From NCBI GenBank assembly GCA_903872075.1, contig CAIQJF010000094.1, positions 1-64,000 on the forward strand: DNA of 64,000 bases, in the 5' to 3' direction. The notes beneath the pieces are model-generated. The model was not told where the DNA came from. It made no database searches and saw only the letters and a program-made list of their open reading frames with translations. The position numbers and the translations under genes were made by a program. Shown here one piece after another: positions 55,751-64,000 of the stretch (position 1 is the first letter of the stretch; each line of letters begins with the position of its first letter). The stretch comes from an uncultured Caulobacteraceae bacterium. GTDB lineage: Bacteria; Pseudomonadota; Alphaproteobacteria; Caulobacterales; Caulobacteraceae.

Positions 55751-56854
55751 GTGAACGCGACGCGGATCGGGGTCATAGGCGTCGCGATCGTCGGTGGTTT
55801 GATCGCGCTCGCTACCTTGATCTGGAGGAACGATATCCTGCAGGCGATGCTCGATCCGGAAATGCCCTATGCCGTCTATCAACCCCCGCCGCCGCCTGAC
55901 TACAGCAGATCAGAGGCGTGGGCGCTGCTGCCGGGCATCCGGCATGAGGGCGACCCACCCGTCGACGTCTTCTTCGTTCACCCGACGACGTTCGATGGCG
56001 GGCGTCACTGGAATGGCCCCCTGGACGCAAAGGCAGCGGCAAGGCTTCTCAACCGGGTGATGTTGCCGAACTATGCTGGCCCATTCTCGACCGGTGGACG
56101 GGTTTTCGCGCCGCGTTATCGTCAGGCGAGCCTCTACATTTCGCTCACCTTGTTCGACGACGCCGTCGACGCGAGAACCTTCGCCTACAATGACGTGCGG
56201 GCGGCTTTCGCCGCGTTCCAGGCTCGCCTTGGGCCCGAGACGCCGTTCGCGATCGTGGGTGTCGAGCAGGGAGGGACGCTGGCGGCGCGTCTGCTCCGCG
56301 ATGAGATCGAAACCACCCCGGGGCTGAGGCGGAGGCTGGTTGCCGCATACCTGATCGAGACCGTCGTGCCGGCCGCGGAGCATGGCGCCGCCGCGTCCCT
56401 GCCGGCCTGCGTCAAGCCTGTTCAGACGGGGCGCCTCATCGCCTGGATCTCCGCGCCGGTCTTCGATTTCGGTCGAATGCGCCGCATCATGAATCGCAGT
56501 CTGGTCTGGTCGAGTCGCGACCGCCTGACGGGGCTCGGCGCGCGACCGCCGCTATGCGTAAATCCCCTGCTTGGCGTCCTGACAGACGAAGATGCGCCGC
56601 CCCGATTCAATCGCGGCGCGGCCAACGCGACAGGCCTCGAATGGGGCGTGCGGCCTGGGTTTCTGGCGAGACAGGTGGGGGCGCGCTGCGTGGACGGAAT
56701 CTTGCGGGTTACACGACCGCGCTCAGCGTCGTTGTCGCCCTCCGGCGACTGGCCTGATCGCTTGCGGGCGCCGGCCTTCAACCTGTTCTGGGCGGACCTG
56801 GAGAACGATCTTCAGGTGCGGGAGGCGGCCTTTCTTCATGTCCGCGCCGGCTAG
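55751..56854 (+). CDS. DUF3089 alpha/beta-hydrolase-like membrane protein without nucleophile serine
   Basis: Length about 367 residues, GTG start at 55751 or TTG at 55742. An N-terminal transmembrane segment (IGVIGVAIVGGLIALATLIW) is followed by a DUF3089 hydrolase-like domain: VDVFFVHPTTFDGGRHWN, APRYRQASLY, and the elbow region FAIVGVEQGGTLAARLL. In hydrolases this turn is GxSxG; here the serine place is Glu (codon 56264-56266), so normal ester hydrolysis is doubtful. It may be co-transcribed with hldD. Its end overlaps the convergent recG stop by four bases. Confidence 0.8.
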   Translation: MNATRIGVIGVAIVGGLIALATLIWRNDILQAMLDPEMPYAVYQPPPPPDYSRSEAWALLPGIRHEGDPPVDVFFVHPTTFDGGRHWNGPLDAKAAARLLNRVMLPNYAGPFSTGGRVFAPRYRQASLYISLTLFDDAVDARTFAYNDVRAAFAAFQARLGPETPFAIVGVEQGGTLAARLLRDEIETTPGLRRRLVAAYLIETVVPAAEHGAAASLPACVKPVQTGRLIAWISAPVFDFGRMRRIMNRSLVWSSRDRLTGLGARPPLCVNPLLGVLTDEDAPPRFNRGAANATGLEWGVRPGFLARQVGARCVDGILRVTRPRSASLSPSGDWPDRLRAPAFNLFWADLENDLQVREAAFLHVRAG

Positions 56855-58932
56855 CTGCCCTCGCTGAGGACGCCGTCGGCGCGCCAGTCGAAGAGTTCTC
56901 GCAGCACCACGAGGGCGCGGCCGCGCTCGGAGATGAATTCGGGGTCGCGCAGAAGAACCAGGCGGGCGTCGTCCGCCGCGACCCGGATCAAGTCTCGGTG
57001 CGCCATGGGGTCGGCGATGCGGTAGGCCGGGAATCCACTCTGGGCCAAACCGAGAGGGTCTCCGCCACCCCGCAGTTCAAGATCTTTTTCCGCGATCAGG
57101 AAACCATCGTCCGTTTGCCTGAGAATATCGAGACGTTGGGTGGCGACCTGCGAGAGCGGAGGATCGTAGAGGAGCACGCAGCTGCTGCGCGCGGCCCCGC
57201 GGCCGACACGACCTCTCAGCTGATGAAGTTGGGCTAGGCCGAACCTTTCCGCCTGTTCGATAACCATGATCGATGCCGCCGGGACGTCCACGCCGACCTC
57301 GACGACCGTCGTGGCGACCAGAACAGCCAGGTCGCCGGCCACGAAACGGGTCATCACAAGATCTTTTTCGGCGGCGGGCAGGCGTCCATGCACCAGACCC
57401 ACACGATCGCCGAAGATCGCTTTCAGTGCTTCGAACCGCGCCTCCGCCGCCGCAAGATCCACGAGATCCGATTCCGAGACCAGGGGGCAGATCCAGAAGG
57501 CCTGGGCGCCCGTCGCGACGGCCGCCCGCATTCGACCGACGACTTCGTCCAACCGATGCATGGGCGCCGCCCGCGTCGCGACTGGTGTGCGGCCGGGGGG
57601 TTTCTCGTCAAGGTTGGAGACATCGACGTCACCGTAGAGGGTGAGTTCCAGCGTGCGAGGAATGGGCGTGGCCGACATCGCCAGCAAGTGGGCAGTCTCG
57701 CCCTTCGCGCGGAGGCGACCGCGTTCGACGACGCCGAACCTGTGTTGCTCGTCGATGACGGTCAGGCCGAGAGCGTTGAACGTGACGCCATCCTGAAAGA
57801 GCGCATGAGTGCCGATCACCACCTGTGTCTCGCCGCCGGCGAGCGTCGCGAGCAGCTTTTCCCGGGCGACGCCCTTCACTCTGCCGGTCAGAAGGGCTGT
57901 CTTCATGCCGTGTGCGGCTAGCGCGGGCTCGAGCACGTCGAAATGCTGCCGCGCGAGAATCTCGGTCGGCGCCATGAGAACAGCCTGGAACCCCGCATCG
58001 ACCGCCTCAACCATCGCCAGCATGGCGACCACGGTCTTTCCCGCACCAACATCGCCCTGGAGCAGGCGTGTCATTCGCCTCCCCGAGCCCAGATCGTCGC
58101 GGATTTGCCCGAGCGCGCGCGCCTGTGCATCGGTCAATCGATAGGGCAGGGAGTCCTGCACCGCGGTCGCAAGCTGCCCACGACCGATGGCCGGGGCCGC
58201 CTCGCGCCGTGTCAGGCGCTTTCTCAGGCCCAGGGCGAGCTGATGCGCCAGCAATTCGTCATAGGCGAGACGTTGGCGGTGAGGGGCTGCCGGGTTCAGG
58301 TCAGCGTCTGTCAGAGGTGAATGCAGCCCGACAATCGCGTCCCGCCATGTCGGCCAGCGGCGTTGCGCAAGCCAGGCGGGATCAAGCCATTCCGGCAACT
58401 CGGGGACGCGCGAAAGGGCCGTCAGGACAAAGCGTCTCACGGCCCGGGAGGCGAGGCCGGCCGTAGCGGGGTAGACTGCCTCGCTGACAGGAATTTCCTC
58501 GGCTCTCTGAGGATCAGCGATAAAGTCCGGATGGACGATCTGAAGGCCTCCGCCCTGCCGCTCGCGTTCCACCTTGCCGCTTACAAGCCGGCGCGACCCG
58601 ACTGGGTGACGCTCCTCCAGATGTGCGCCGAAGCCCTTGAAATAGACCAAAGTGACGGCGCCTGTCCGGTCGATCGCCTGGATGCGCCAGGGCTGACCGG
58701 GACGCGCGGGCTTCAGATGGGCGCCGATGATCACGTCAAACGTCGGTGTCTCGCCCTCGACCGCCGCCTCTGTGGCCATCACCGGCCGGCGAACCAGTCC
58801 CTGCGGCGGCAATAGCGCGACGTCGCGGACAAGAGGGCCGGCGACCCGTTCCAGCAACGGCGCGACCCGATCACCCACGCCCTTGAGGCTGGTGATCGGC
58901 GAGAAAAGTGGAAAGAGAATCTCGGGCCGCAT
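56851..58932 (-). CDS. recG: ATP-dependent DNA helicase RecG
   Basis: Length 693 residues with wedge domain, helicase domains and C-terminal part. Walker A is LLQGDVGAGKTVVAML, Walker B VIDEQHRFGV, motif III LAMSATPIPRTLELTLYGD, and the motif VI run LRGRVGRG. It remodels stalled replication forks and Holliday junctions. It is divergent from the small DUF3297 gene, conserved in alphaproteobacteria with sdhE and mfd. Confidence 0.96.
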   Translation of the reverse strand: MRPEILFPLFSPITSLKGVGDRVAPLLERVAGPLVRDVALLPPQGLVRRPVMATEAAVEGETPTFDVIIGAHLKPARPGQPWRIQAIDRTGAVTLVYFKGFGAHLEERHPVGSRRLVSGKVERERQGGGLQIVHPDFIADPQRAEEIPVSEAVYPATAGLASRAVRRFVLTALSRVPELPEWLDPAWLAQRRWPTWRDAIVGLHSPLTDADLNPAAPHRQRLAYDELLAHQLALGLRKRLTRREAAPAIGRGQLATAVQDSLPYRLTDAQARALGQIRDDLGSGRRMTRLLQGDVGAGKTVVAMLAMVEAVDAGFQAVLMAPTEILARQHFDVLEPALAAHGMKTALLTGRVKGVAREKLLATLAGGETQVVIGTHALFQDGVTFNALGLTVIDEQHRFGVVERGRLRAKGETAHLLAMSATPIPRTLELTLYGDVDVSNLDEKPPGRTPVATRAAPMHRLDEVVGRMRAAVATGAQAFWICPLVSESDLVDLAAAEARFEALKAIFGDRVGLVHGRLPAAEKDLVMTRFVAGDLAVLVATTVVEVGVDVPAASIMVIEQAERFGLAQLHQLRGRVGRGAARSSCVLLYDPPLSQVATQRLDILRQTDDGFLIAEKDLELRGGGDPLGLAQSGFPAYRIADPMAHRDLIRVAADDARLVLLRDPEFISERGRALVVLRELFDWRADGVLSEGS

Positions 58933-59053
58933 CGCTGGACCATAGCCGATCCAAGCCGAACTCGCGTTACGCCTCAGGGTGGACCGGCGCGGCTCGCGTC
59001 TATATCAACCCGACGCCGCGCCTTAGCCGCCCTCCGTACGGACGCCCCCAGTC

Positions 59054-59299
59054 ATGACTGACACCCCACCCGACCGTCTGGCCATCGATCCCCAGAGCCC
59101 GTACCACGATGCGGACGTGCTCGCCCGCGGCGTGGGCGTCCGGTTCAAGGGCGTCGAGAAGACGAACGTTGACGAATACTGCGTCAGCGAGGGGTGGGTT
59201 CGGCTGTCAGTGGGCACGACGGTAAACCGCCAGGGCAAGCCGATGACGGTGAAGCTCAATGGAGAGGTCGAGCCCTACTTCCGGGACGCCGACGACTAA
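59054..59299 (+). CDS. DUF3297 family protein
   Basis: Length 81 residues, beginning MTDTPPDRLAIDPQSPYHD. The family pattern is RGVGVRFKGVEKTNVDEYCVSEGWVRL and VEPYFRD at the end. Function is unknown; glutathione peroxidase is sometimes given by mistake for this family. It is followed by sdhE. Confidence 0.9.
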   Translation: MTDTPPDRLAIDPQSPYHDADVLARGVGVRFKGVEKTNVDEYCVSEGWVRLSVGTTVNRQGKPMTVKLNGEVEPYFRDADD

Positions 59300-59342
59300 G
59301 CCCTGGCGTCGCTGATGCCGCGGCCCTATACCGCCCGCCTCC

Positions 59343-59618
59343 ATGAATGAGACACGGGTCAAACGACTTATCTTCCGCGCCTGGCGGCGCGGGTTTCGTG
59401 AAGCGGACCTGATCCTCGGGCCGTTTGCGGACAGCTATGCCGCCGGCATGGACGACGCGACGCTATCGACGTTCGAGGATCTCCTCGAGGAGTCCGATCA
59501 CGACATCTACGCCTGGATCCTTGGGGCGGCGCCGGTGCCCGAAAAGTTCGACACAGAGATCATGGCGCGCCTGCGCGCGTTCCAACCCGTGGGCGCGCGT
59601 CCCGGTGTGAACGACTAG
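59343..59618 (+). CDS. sdhE: FAD assembly factor SdhE
   Basis: Length 91 residues. The RGxxE motif is Arg16-Gly17-Phe18-Arg19-Glu20 in WRRGFREADLILGPF. It helps attach FAD to succinate dehydrogenase. The C-terminal stretch ESDHDIYAWILGAAPVP is typical. mfd follows 11 bases later, so both probably form one transcript. Confidence 0.93.
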   Translation: MNETRVKRLIFRAWRRGFREADLILGPFADSYAAGMDDATLSTFEDLLEESDHDIYAWILGAAPVPEKFDTEIMARLRAFQPVGARPGVND

Positions 59619-59629
59619 CGCCCGGAACG

Positions 59630-62600
59630 ATGGCGTCAGACCGAGACATGAAGCTCGTCAGCGCGGATGCCGGGGCCGTGACCCTTTCTGGCGCGCCGGA
59701 AGGGTTCGACGCACTGGTCATGGCAGACATCGCGCGCGCGCGCGGCGGACTTACGGTCTTTGTCGCCCGGGATGGCTCGCGCGCTTCGGCCTTCACCGAT
59801 TCCCTGACGTTCTTCGCGCCAGAGATGGAGGTGCTGTCGTTCCCGGCCTGGGATTGCCTGCCCTACGATCGGGTCGGTCCGTCGGCGGGCGTGGCGGCGG
59901 CGCGTATGGCGGGGCTGACAAGGCTCAGTCAGGGCCTGGACGCCAAGACGCCCGTGATGCTGGTGACGACGGCTGCCGCGATCATGCAGCGCCTGCCGCC
60001 CCGCGCCGCGGTGGGAGCGGCCGGCTATGCGGCGACGGTCGGAAACAGCGTCGATATCGCCGATTTGGAGCGCTATTTCGCCGTCAATGGCTATCAACGG
60101 GCGTCCACGGTCTCCGAACGGGGCGAGTTCGCGGTTCGCGGCGGTGTCATCGACGTCTTTCCGCCCGGTGCCGACGAGCCGGTTCGATTGGACCTCTTCG
60201 GCGACACGCTCGAATCGATTCGCGCCTTCGATCGGGAGACCCAACGCTCCACAAAGCAGCTCAAAGCCGTTGATCTGCGTCCGGTGAGCGAGGCGCTCAT
60301 CGACGCCGCCGCCATCGCGAGATTTCGCTCAGGATACCTCTCGGCCTTCGGCGCGCCTGGGGACGATCCGCTCTACGCCACCGTCAGCGATGGCGGACGA
60401 CGGGCGGGCATGGAGCACTGGCTGCCGCTCTTCTATGCCCAACTGGAGACGCTGTTCGACTACCTGCCGCCCGGCGCCCTGATCGCCATCGATCATCTCG
60501 CGCGCGAGTCGCGGGATGAACGCCTGGCGGTGATCGCGGACGCTTTCGAGGCGCGGGATCAGACGGATCGGAAGACACACTACCGCGCTCTGCCGCCGGA
60601 TGCCCTCTACCTCACGGCGTCGGAGTGGGACCTGCGCGTCGACTCACGGCCCAACCGTCAGTTCGCGCCGCTGAGCGGAGAGGAGCGGGCGGGGGTCGTC
60701 GATCTCGGCGCCAAACTTGGCCGTTCCTTCGCCGCGGAGCGGGCCCGCGATAGCGTCAATCTTTTCGAGGCCACCGCCGACCACGCCCGGCGGCTGTCCG
60801 CGGCCGGAAAGCGCGTGCTGTTTGCGTCCTGGTCCGAGGGTTCGTCCGAGCGGCTGGGGTCGATGCTGGCGGACCATGGGCTGAAGGGGATCTCCTTGGC
60901 CCCCTATTGGCAGGCGGCCAAGGCGGCCGATCCGAAGAAGCCTCAGCGTTGTGTGCTGCCCCTGGAGACCGGCTTCGAGACCGATACGCTGGCCGTCATT
61001 TCCGAGACGGATATCCTTGGCGACCGTCTGGCGCGGCCACGCCGCCGCCGCCGGGCATCCAACTTCCTCGCTGAAGCCTCGGGCCTGACCCCAGGCGACC
61101 TCGTCGTGCACGTCGACCACGGCATCGGCCGCTATGAGGGTCTTAAGACGCTTGAGGTGATGGAGGCGCCGCACGACTGCCTCGAACTGCACTATGCGGC
61201 GGAATCGAAGCTCTATCTGCCGGTCGAGAATATCGATTTGCTGACGCGCTATGGCGCGGACGGGGAGGGCGCGCAGCTCGATCGGCTCGGTGGAGCCGCC
61301 TGGCAGTCCCGTAAGGCTAAGGCGAAGGAGCGTCTGCGCGAGATGGCCGAGGGCCTGATCGCCATCGCTGCCGCGCGGGCGACAAAGTCCGTCGAGGAAG
61401 TTGATCCGCCTCACGGCCTGTTCGATGAATTCTGCGCCCGCTTCCCCTACGACGAGACGGACGATCAGCTGAACGCGATCGCCGATGTTCTTGGCGACCT
61501 CGGCTCAGGCCGACCGATGGATCGCCTGATCTGCGGCGACGTCGGCTTCGGGAAAACCGAGGTCGCGCTGCGAGCTGCGTTTGTCATGGCCATGAGCGGT
61601 CGGCAGGTCGCTCTGGTTTGCCCCACGACGCTGTTGGCCCGACAGCATTTCGCCACCTTTTCCGCCCGATTCCAGGGCTGGCCGATCCGCGTGCGCCGCC
61701 TGTCGCGGCTCGTGCCCGCGGCGGAAGCCGCCGAAACCCGCGCCGGTCTCGCCAAGGGTGAGATCGAAATCGTCATCGGAACCCATGCGGTCCTCTCCAA
61801 ACAGGTGGAGTTCAAGGACATCGGCCTCGTCATCGTGGACGAGGAGCAGCACTTTGGGGTCAAGCACAAAGAGGCTCTGAAGGCGCTTCGGTCCGAAGTT
61901 CACGTGATGACGCTGACGGCGACCCCCATCCCGCGGACTCTGCAGATGGCGCTGTCCGGCATCCGTGAGATGTCCATCATCGCCACGCCGCCGGTGGATC
62001 GCCTGGCGGTGCGCACCTACGTCACGCCATGGGATCCGATCTCGATCCGTGAGGCCTTGCTCCGCGAGAAGTATCGCGGGGGCCAAGCCTACTATGTGGC
62101 GCCGCGCCTGAAGGACCTGCCAGACCTGGAGAAGTTCCTCACCGAGCAGGTTCCCGAGATCAAATATGTGGTCGGACACGGGCAGCTGTCGCCGACGCAA
62201 CTCGAGGATGTCATGAGCGCCTTCTACGAAGGCCGTTACGATGTCCTGCTATCCACGACAATCGTGGAATCCGGGCTCGACGTGCCGACCGCCAATACCC
62301 TGATCGTGCACCGGGCCGACATGTTTGGCCTGTCTCAACTATACCAGCTTCGCGGTCGGGTCGGGCGCGCCAAGGCCCGCGCCTATGCCTATCTGACGAC
62401 GCCCTTCGAGCGCCCGATCACGCCGCAGGCAGAGAAGCGCCTCCACGTGCTGCAATCACTCGACAGTCTCGGCGCCGGGTTCCAGCTGGCCAGTCACGAC
62501 CTCGACATTCGCGGCGGCGGCAATCTGCTCGGTGATGAGCAGTCCGGTCACATCCGCGAAATCGGCGTCGAACTCTACCAGCAGATGCTCGAGGACGCCG

Positions 62601-63244
62601 TGGCCGAACTGAAGGCCAAACCCGCCTCCGACGGAACCGCGGAAGGCGCTCCCGATCGGGGATGGTCGCCGCAGATCAACACCGGGGCCGCGGTCCTCAT
62701 TCCGGAAGCCTACGTTCCAGATCTGAACGTGCGGTTGGCGCTTTATCGACGTCTCTCCGAGGCTGAACGGTCAGATGATCGTGAAGCCCTGGCGGCGGAA
62801 CTCATCGACCGCTTCGGGCCGTTGCCCGATGAGGCCGACCACCTCCTGAAGGTTGTGGCAATCAAAGGTTTGTGTCGAGAGGCTCATGTCGCGAAGGTGG
62901 ACGTGGGCCCCAAGGGGGCTGTCGTAGCCTTCAGGGCGGATCACTTCGCCAATCCCGTCGGACTCGTGGCGTTCGTGCAGAAGAACAGCGCTGTCTGGCG
63001 GCTTCGTCCCGACCAGAAGGTGGTGGTGAAGGGTGAGTGGGAAACCGCTGGTGATCGCCTCGCCGCCGCCGAACGGGTCCTGAAGGAACTGGCGCATCTG
63101 GCCAAGGGCGCGGCGGCCAAACCGCAACTTTTTGCCTGGGTGGCGCCGGTCCCACCGCCGCCGCCGCCGCCGCCGCCCAAACGGGTCGTGGTCAAACCAC
63201 GGCCAGGCCTCGGACCGCGCCCCGGCTTCCGCCGCGGTTTCTGA
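59630..63244 (+). CDS. mfd: Transcription-repair coupling factor Mfd
   Basis: Length 1204 residues. It displaces RNA polymerase stalled at DNA damage and recruits UvrA. The UvrB-like N-terminal part is followed by the polymerase-interaction domain (PGDLVVHVDHGIGRYEGL) and the helicase, with Walker A LICGDVGFGKTEVAL and DExQ-box VDEEQHFGV, ending with the TRCF domain. After that stands a tail of about 40 residues rich in proline (poly-Pro, then RPGLGPRPGFRRGF), unusual in length. The ATG at 59630 is well placed. Confidence 0.96.
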   Translation: MASDRDMKLVSADAGAVTLSGAPEGFDALVMADIARARGGLTVFVARDGSRASAFTDSLTFFAPEMEVLSFPAWDCLPYDRVGPSAGVAAARMAGLTRLSQGLDAKTPVMLVTTAAAIMQRLPPRAAVGAAGYAATVGNSVDIADLERYFAVNGYQRASTVSERGEFAVRGGVIDVFPPGADEPVRLDLFGDTLESIRAFDRETQRSTKQLKAVDLRPVSEALIDAAAIARFRSGYLSAFGAPGDDPLYATVSDGGRRAGMEHWLPLFYAQLETLFDYLPPGALIAIDHLARESRDERLAVIADAFEARDQTDRKTHYRALPPDALYLTASEWDLRVDSRPNRQFAPLSGEERAGVVDLGAKLGRSFAAERARDSVNLFEATADHARRLSAAGKRVLFASWSEGSSERLGSMLADHGLKGISLAPYWQAAKAADPKKPQRCVLPLETGFETDTLAVISETDILGDRLARPRRRRRASNFLAEASGLTPGDLVVHVDHGIGRYEGLKTLEVMEAPHDCLELHYAAESKLYLPVENIDLLTRYGADGEGAQLDRLGGAAWQSRKAKAKERLREMAEGLIAIAAARATKSVEEVDPPHGLFDEFCARFPYDETDDQLNAIADVLGDLGSGRPMDRLICGDVGFGKTEVALRAAFVMAMSGRQVALVCPTTLLARQHFATFSARFQGWPIRVRRLSRLVPAAEAAETRAGLAKGEIEIVIGTHAVLSKQVEFKDIGLVIVDEEQHFGVKHKEALKALRSEVHVMTLTATPIPRTLQMALSGIREMSIIATPPVDRLAVRTYVTPWDPISIREALLREKYRGGQAYYVAPRLKDLPDLEKFLTEQVPEIKYVVGHGQLSPTQLEDVMSAFYEGRYDVLLSTTIVESGLDVPTANTLIVHRADMFGLSQLYQLRGRVGRAKARAYAYLTTPFERPITPQAEKRLHVLQSLDSLGAGFQLASHDLDIRGGGNLLGDEQSGHIREIGVELYQQMLEDAVAELKAKPASDGTAEGAPDRGWSPQINTGAAVLIPEAYVPDLNVRLALYRRLSEAERSDDREALAAELIDRFGPLPDEADHLLKVVAIKGLCREAHVAKVDVGPKGAVVAFRADHFANPVGLVAFVQKNSAVWRLRPDQKVVVKGEWETAGDRLAAAERVLKELAHLAKGAAAKPQLFAWVAPVPPPPPPPPPKRVVVKPRPGLGPRPGFRRGF
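63150..63178 (+). repeat. CCG/CCGCCG repeat encoding poly-proline in mfd
   Basis: A run of ccg triplets (about eight in succession) codes for the poly-proline stretch near the C-terminus of Mfd. Such runs are prone to slippage, so its length may vary between strains. Confidence 0.6.
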
Positions 63245-63401
63245 ACCCCGCTACGCAATCTGCCGTCGCATCCCTGCGGCAAGGCGCATGGAGCCTGCCG
63301 AACGGCGGGCTTGCCTGACCGTGGGGCAGGGGCTGTGATAAGAGTCTCCACCATTCACCGGCCGCGCAACGCCGGGTCCACAGGAAAGAGGAAACGACGT
63401 C

Positions 63402-64000
63402 ATGAGTCAGGGACCGCTGTCAGGCCTGAAGATCATCGAGTTCGCCGGCATCGGCCCCGGGCCGTTCTGCGGCATGCTGTTGTCGGACCTCGGCGCGGAC
63501 GTGGTCCGCATTGACCGCAAAGGCGCCGGACGCGGCTCCAAGACCGATGTGACTGCCCGCGGACGCAAATCCGTGGCCATGGACCTTAAATCTCCCGCTG
63601 CCGTGGAAGCCTGTCTCAAGCTGATGGAAAGTGCGGACGTGGTCTTTGAGGGCTTCCGTCCAGGCGTCATGGAGCGCCTCGGCCTGGGTCCTGACGTGGC
63701 CCTGGCCCGCAATCCCAAGCTGGTATTCGGCCGGATGACCGGCTGGGGTCAGACGGGCCCCTACGCCCAGGCCGCCGGCCATGACATGAACTACATCGCC
63801 ATCAGCGGCGCGCTTGGGGCCATCGGCACGGTCGAGAAGCCGATCCCGCCGCTGAATCTCGTCGGCGATTTTGGCGGCGGCGCGCTCTATCTGGCGTTCG
63901 GACTGCTCGCGGGTGTCATTCATGCCCGCGCCACGGGACAGGGTCAGGTGATCGACTGCGCCATGAGCGACGGCGCCGCGAGCCTGATGGCGATGTTCTA
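63402..64000 (+). CDS. Family III CoA-transferase (CaiB/BaiF, racemase-like), 3' end outside window
   Basis: The first 199 residues are visible. The start [35 protein letters not shown] and the segments [13 protein letters not shown] and [40 protein letters not shown] match alpha-methylacyl-CoA racemase/CoA-transferase proteins. The catalytic Asp of the family is within GHDMNYIA. Preference for racemase or CoA transfer cannot be told. GAGGAAACGACGTC precedes the ATG. It lies 157 bases after mfd, and the gap holds no clear terminator. Confidence 0.9.
   Translation, partial: MSQGPLSGLKIIEFAGIGPGPFCGMLLSDLGADVVRIDRKGAGRGSKTDVTARGRKSVAMDLKSPAAVEACLKLMESADVVFEGFRPGVMERLGLGPDVALARNPKLVFGRMTGWGQTGPYAQAAGHDMNYIAISGALGAIGTVEKPIPPLNLVGDFGGGALYLAFGLLAGVIHARATGQGQVIDCAMSDGAASLMAMF

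Noticed and set aside
63245-63401. Possible terminator after mfd
   Set aside because: The inverted stretches (cctgccg/cggcggg) are short and imperfect and lack a T run.

Overview
The window is high-GC alphaproteobacterial chromosome, most likely from Caulobacterales (Caulobacter/Phenylobacterium-like). The clues are PEPxxWA-CTERM proteins, a Shemin-type 5-aminolevulinate synthase, a membrane H+-pyrophosphatase of the K+-independent type, class I PHA synthase, CtaA haem A synthase, an NDUFS4-like complex I subunit, and gene blocks such as nrdR-nusB-thiL, plsX-fabH-ihfA-merR and alaC-hom-glpX-recJ. The genus is an inference; no rRNA gene is present to settle it.

Region 1 (1-about 7,300, all on the minus strand) is one end of an integrative element. 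A tyrosine recombinase (5946-7232) is followed by overlapping genes: a protein with a possible C-terminal DNA-binding segment, an AlpA-type regulator, a small unknown protein, a TOPRIM primase, a RepA-like AAA ATPase, a RuvC-like resolvase, a protein of unknown function, and a small HGG-motif protein read in another frame through the 3' end of the gene before it. A membrane-anchored coiled-coil protein then runs off the left edge. No capsid, tail or terminase gene is visible, so it looks more like a phage-satellite or mobile-island replication module than a complete prophage. About 500 bp without a convincing gene separate it from the chromosome on the right.

Region 2 (7.8-22.4 kb) carries a PEPxxWA-CTERM secreted protein, two tandem divergent D-aminoacylase-family amidohydrolases, a PepSY-like membrane protein, an MFS exporter, a VOC protein, a quinone-oxidoreductase-like enzyme, a KGG stress protein with a possible general-stress promoter, an OmpR/EnvZ-type two-component pair, an MBL hydrolase, a methyltransferase-like protein with an export signal, a 3-hydroxyisobutyrate dehydrogenase homologue and hemA.

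Region 3 (22.4-47.8 kb) is housekeeping: a second PEPxxWA-CTERM protein; glyA-nrdR-nusB-thiL; hppA; a BamE-like lipoprotein; a cytochrome bc1 chaperone and a YceD-like protein; plsX-fabH-ihfA-merR; ctaA; rplM-rpsI; argC; a Tat-exported msrB; phaC; alaC-hom-glpX-recJ; a double cold-shock protein with DUF192 and thioesterase genes; the NDUFS4-like gene; and four tRNAs (Pro-GGG, Glu-TTC, Pro-TGG, Arg-TCT).

Region 4 (47.8-64 kb) holds a minus-strand sulfur cluster (cysK-sseA-metC), cfa-phrB, the LPS core genes kdsA and hldD, a DUF3089 protein lacking the usual nucleophile serine, recG, a DUF3297 gene, sdhE, mfd, and the start of a family III CoA-transferase cut by the right edge. The rest of the window reads as ordinary core genome. 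The element at the left end is the part most likely to hold something undescribed.
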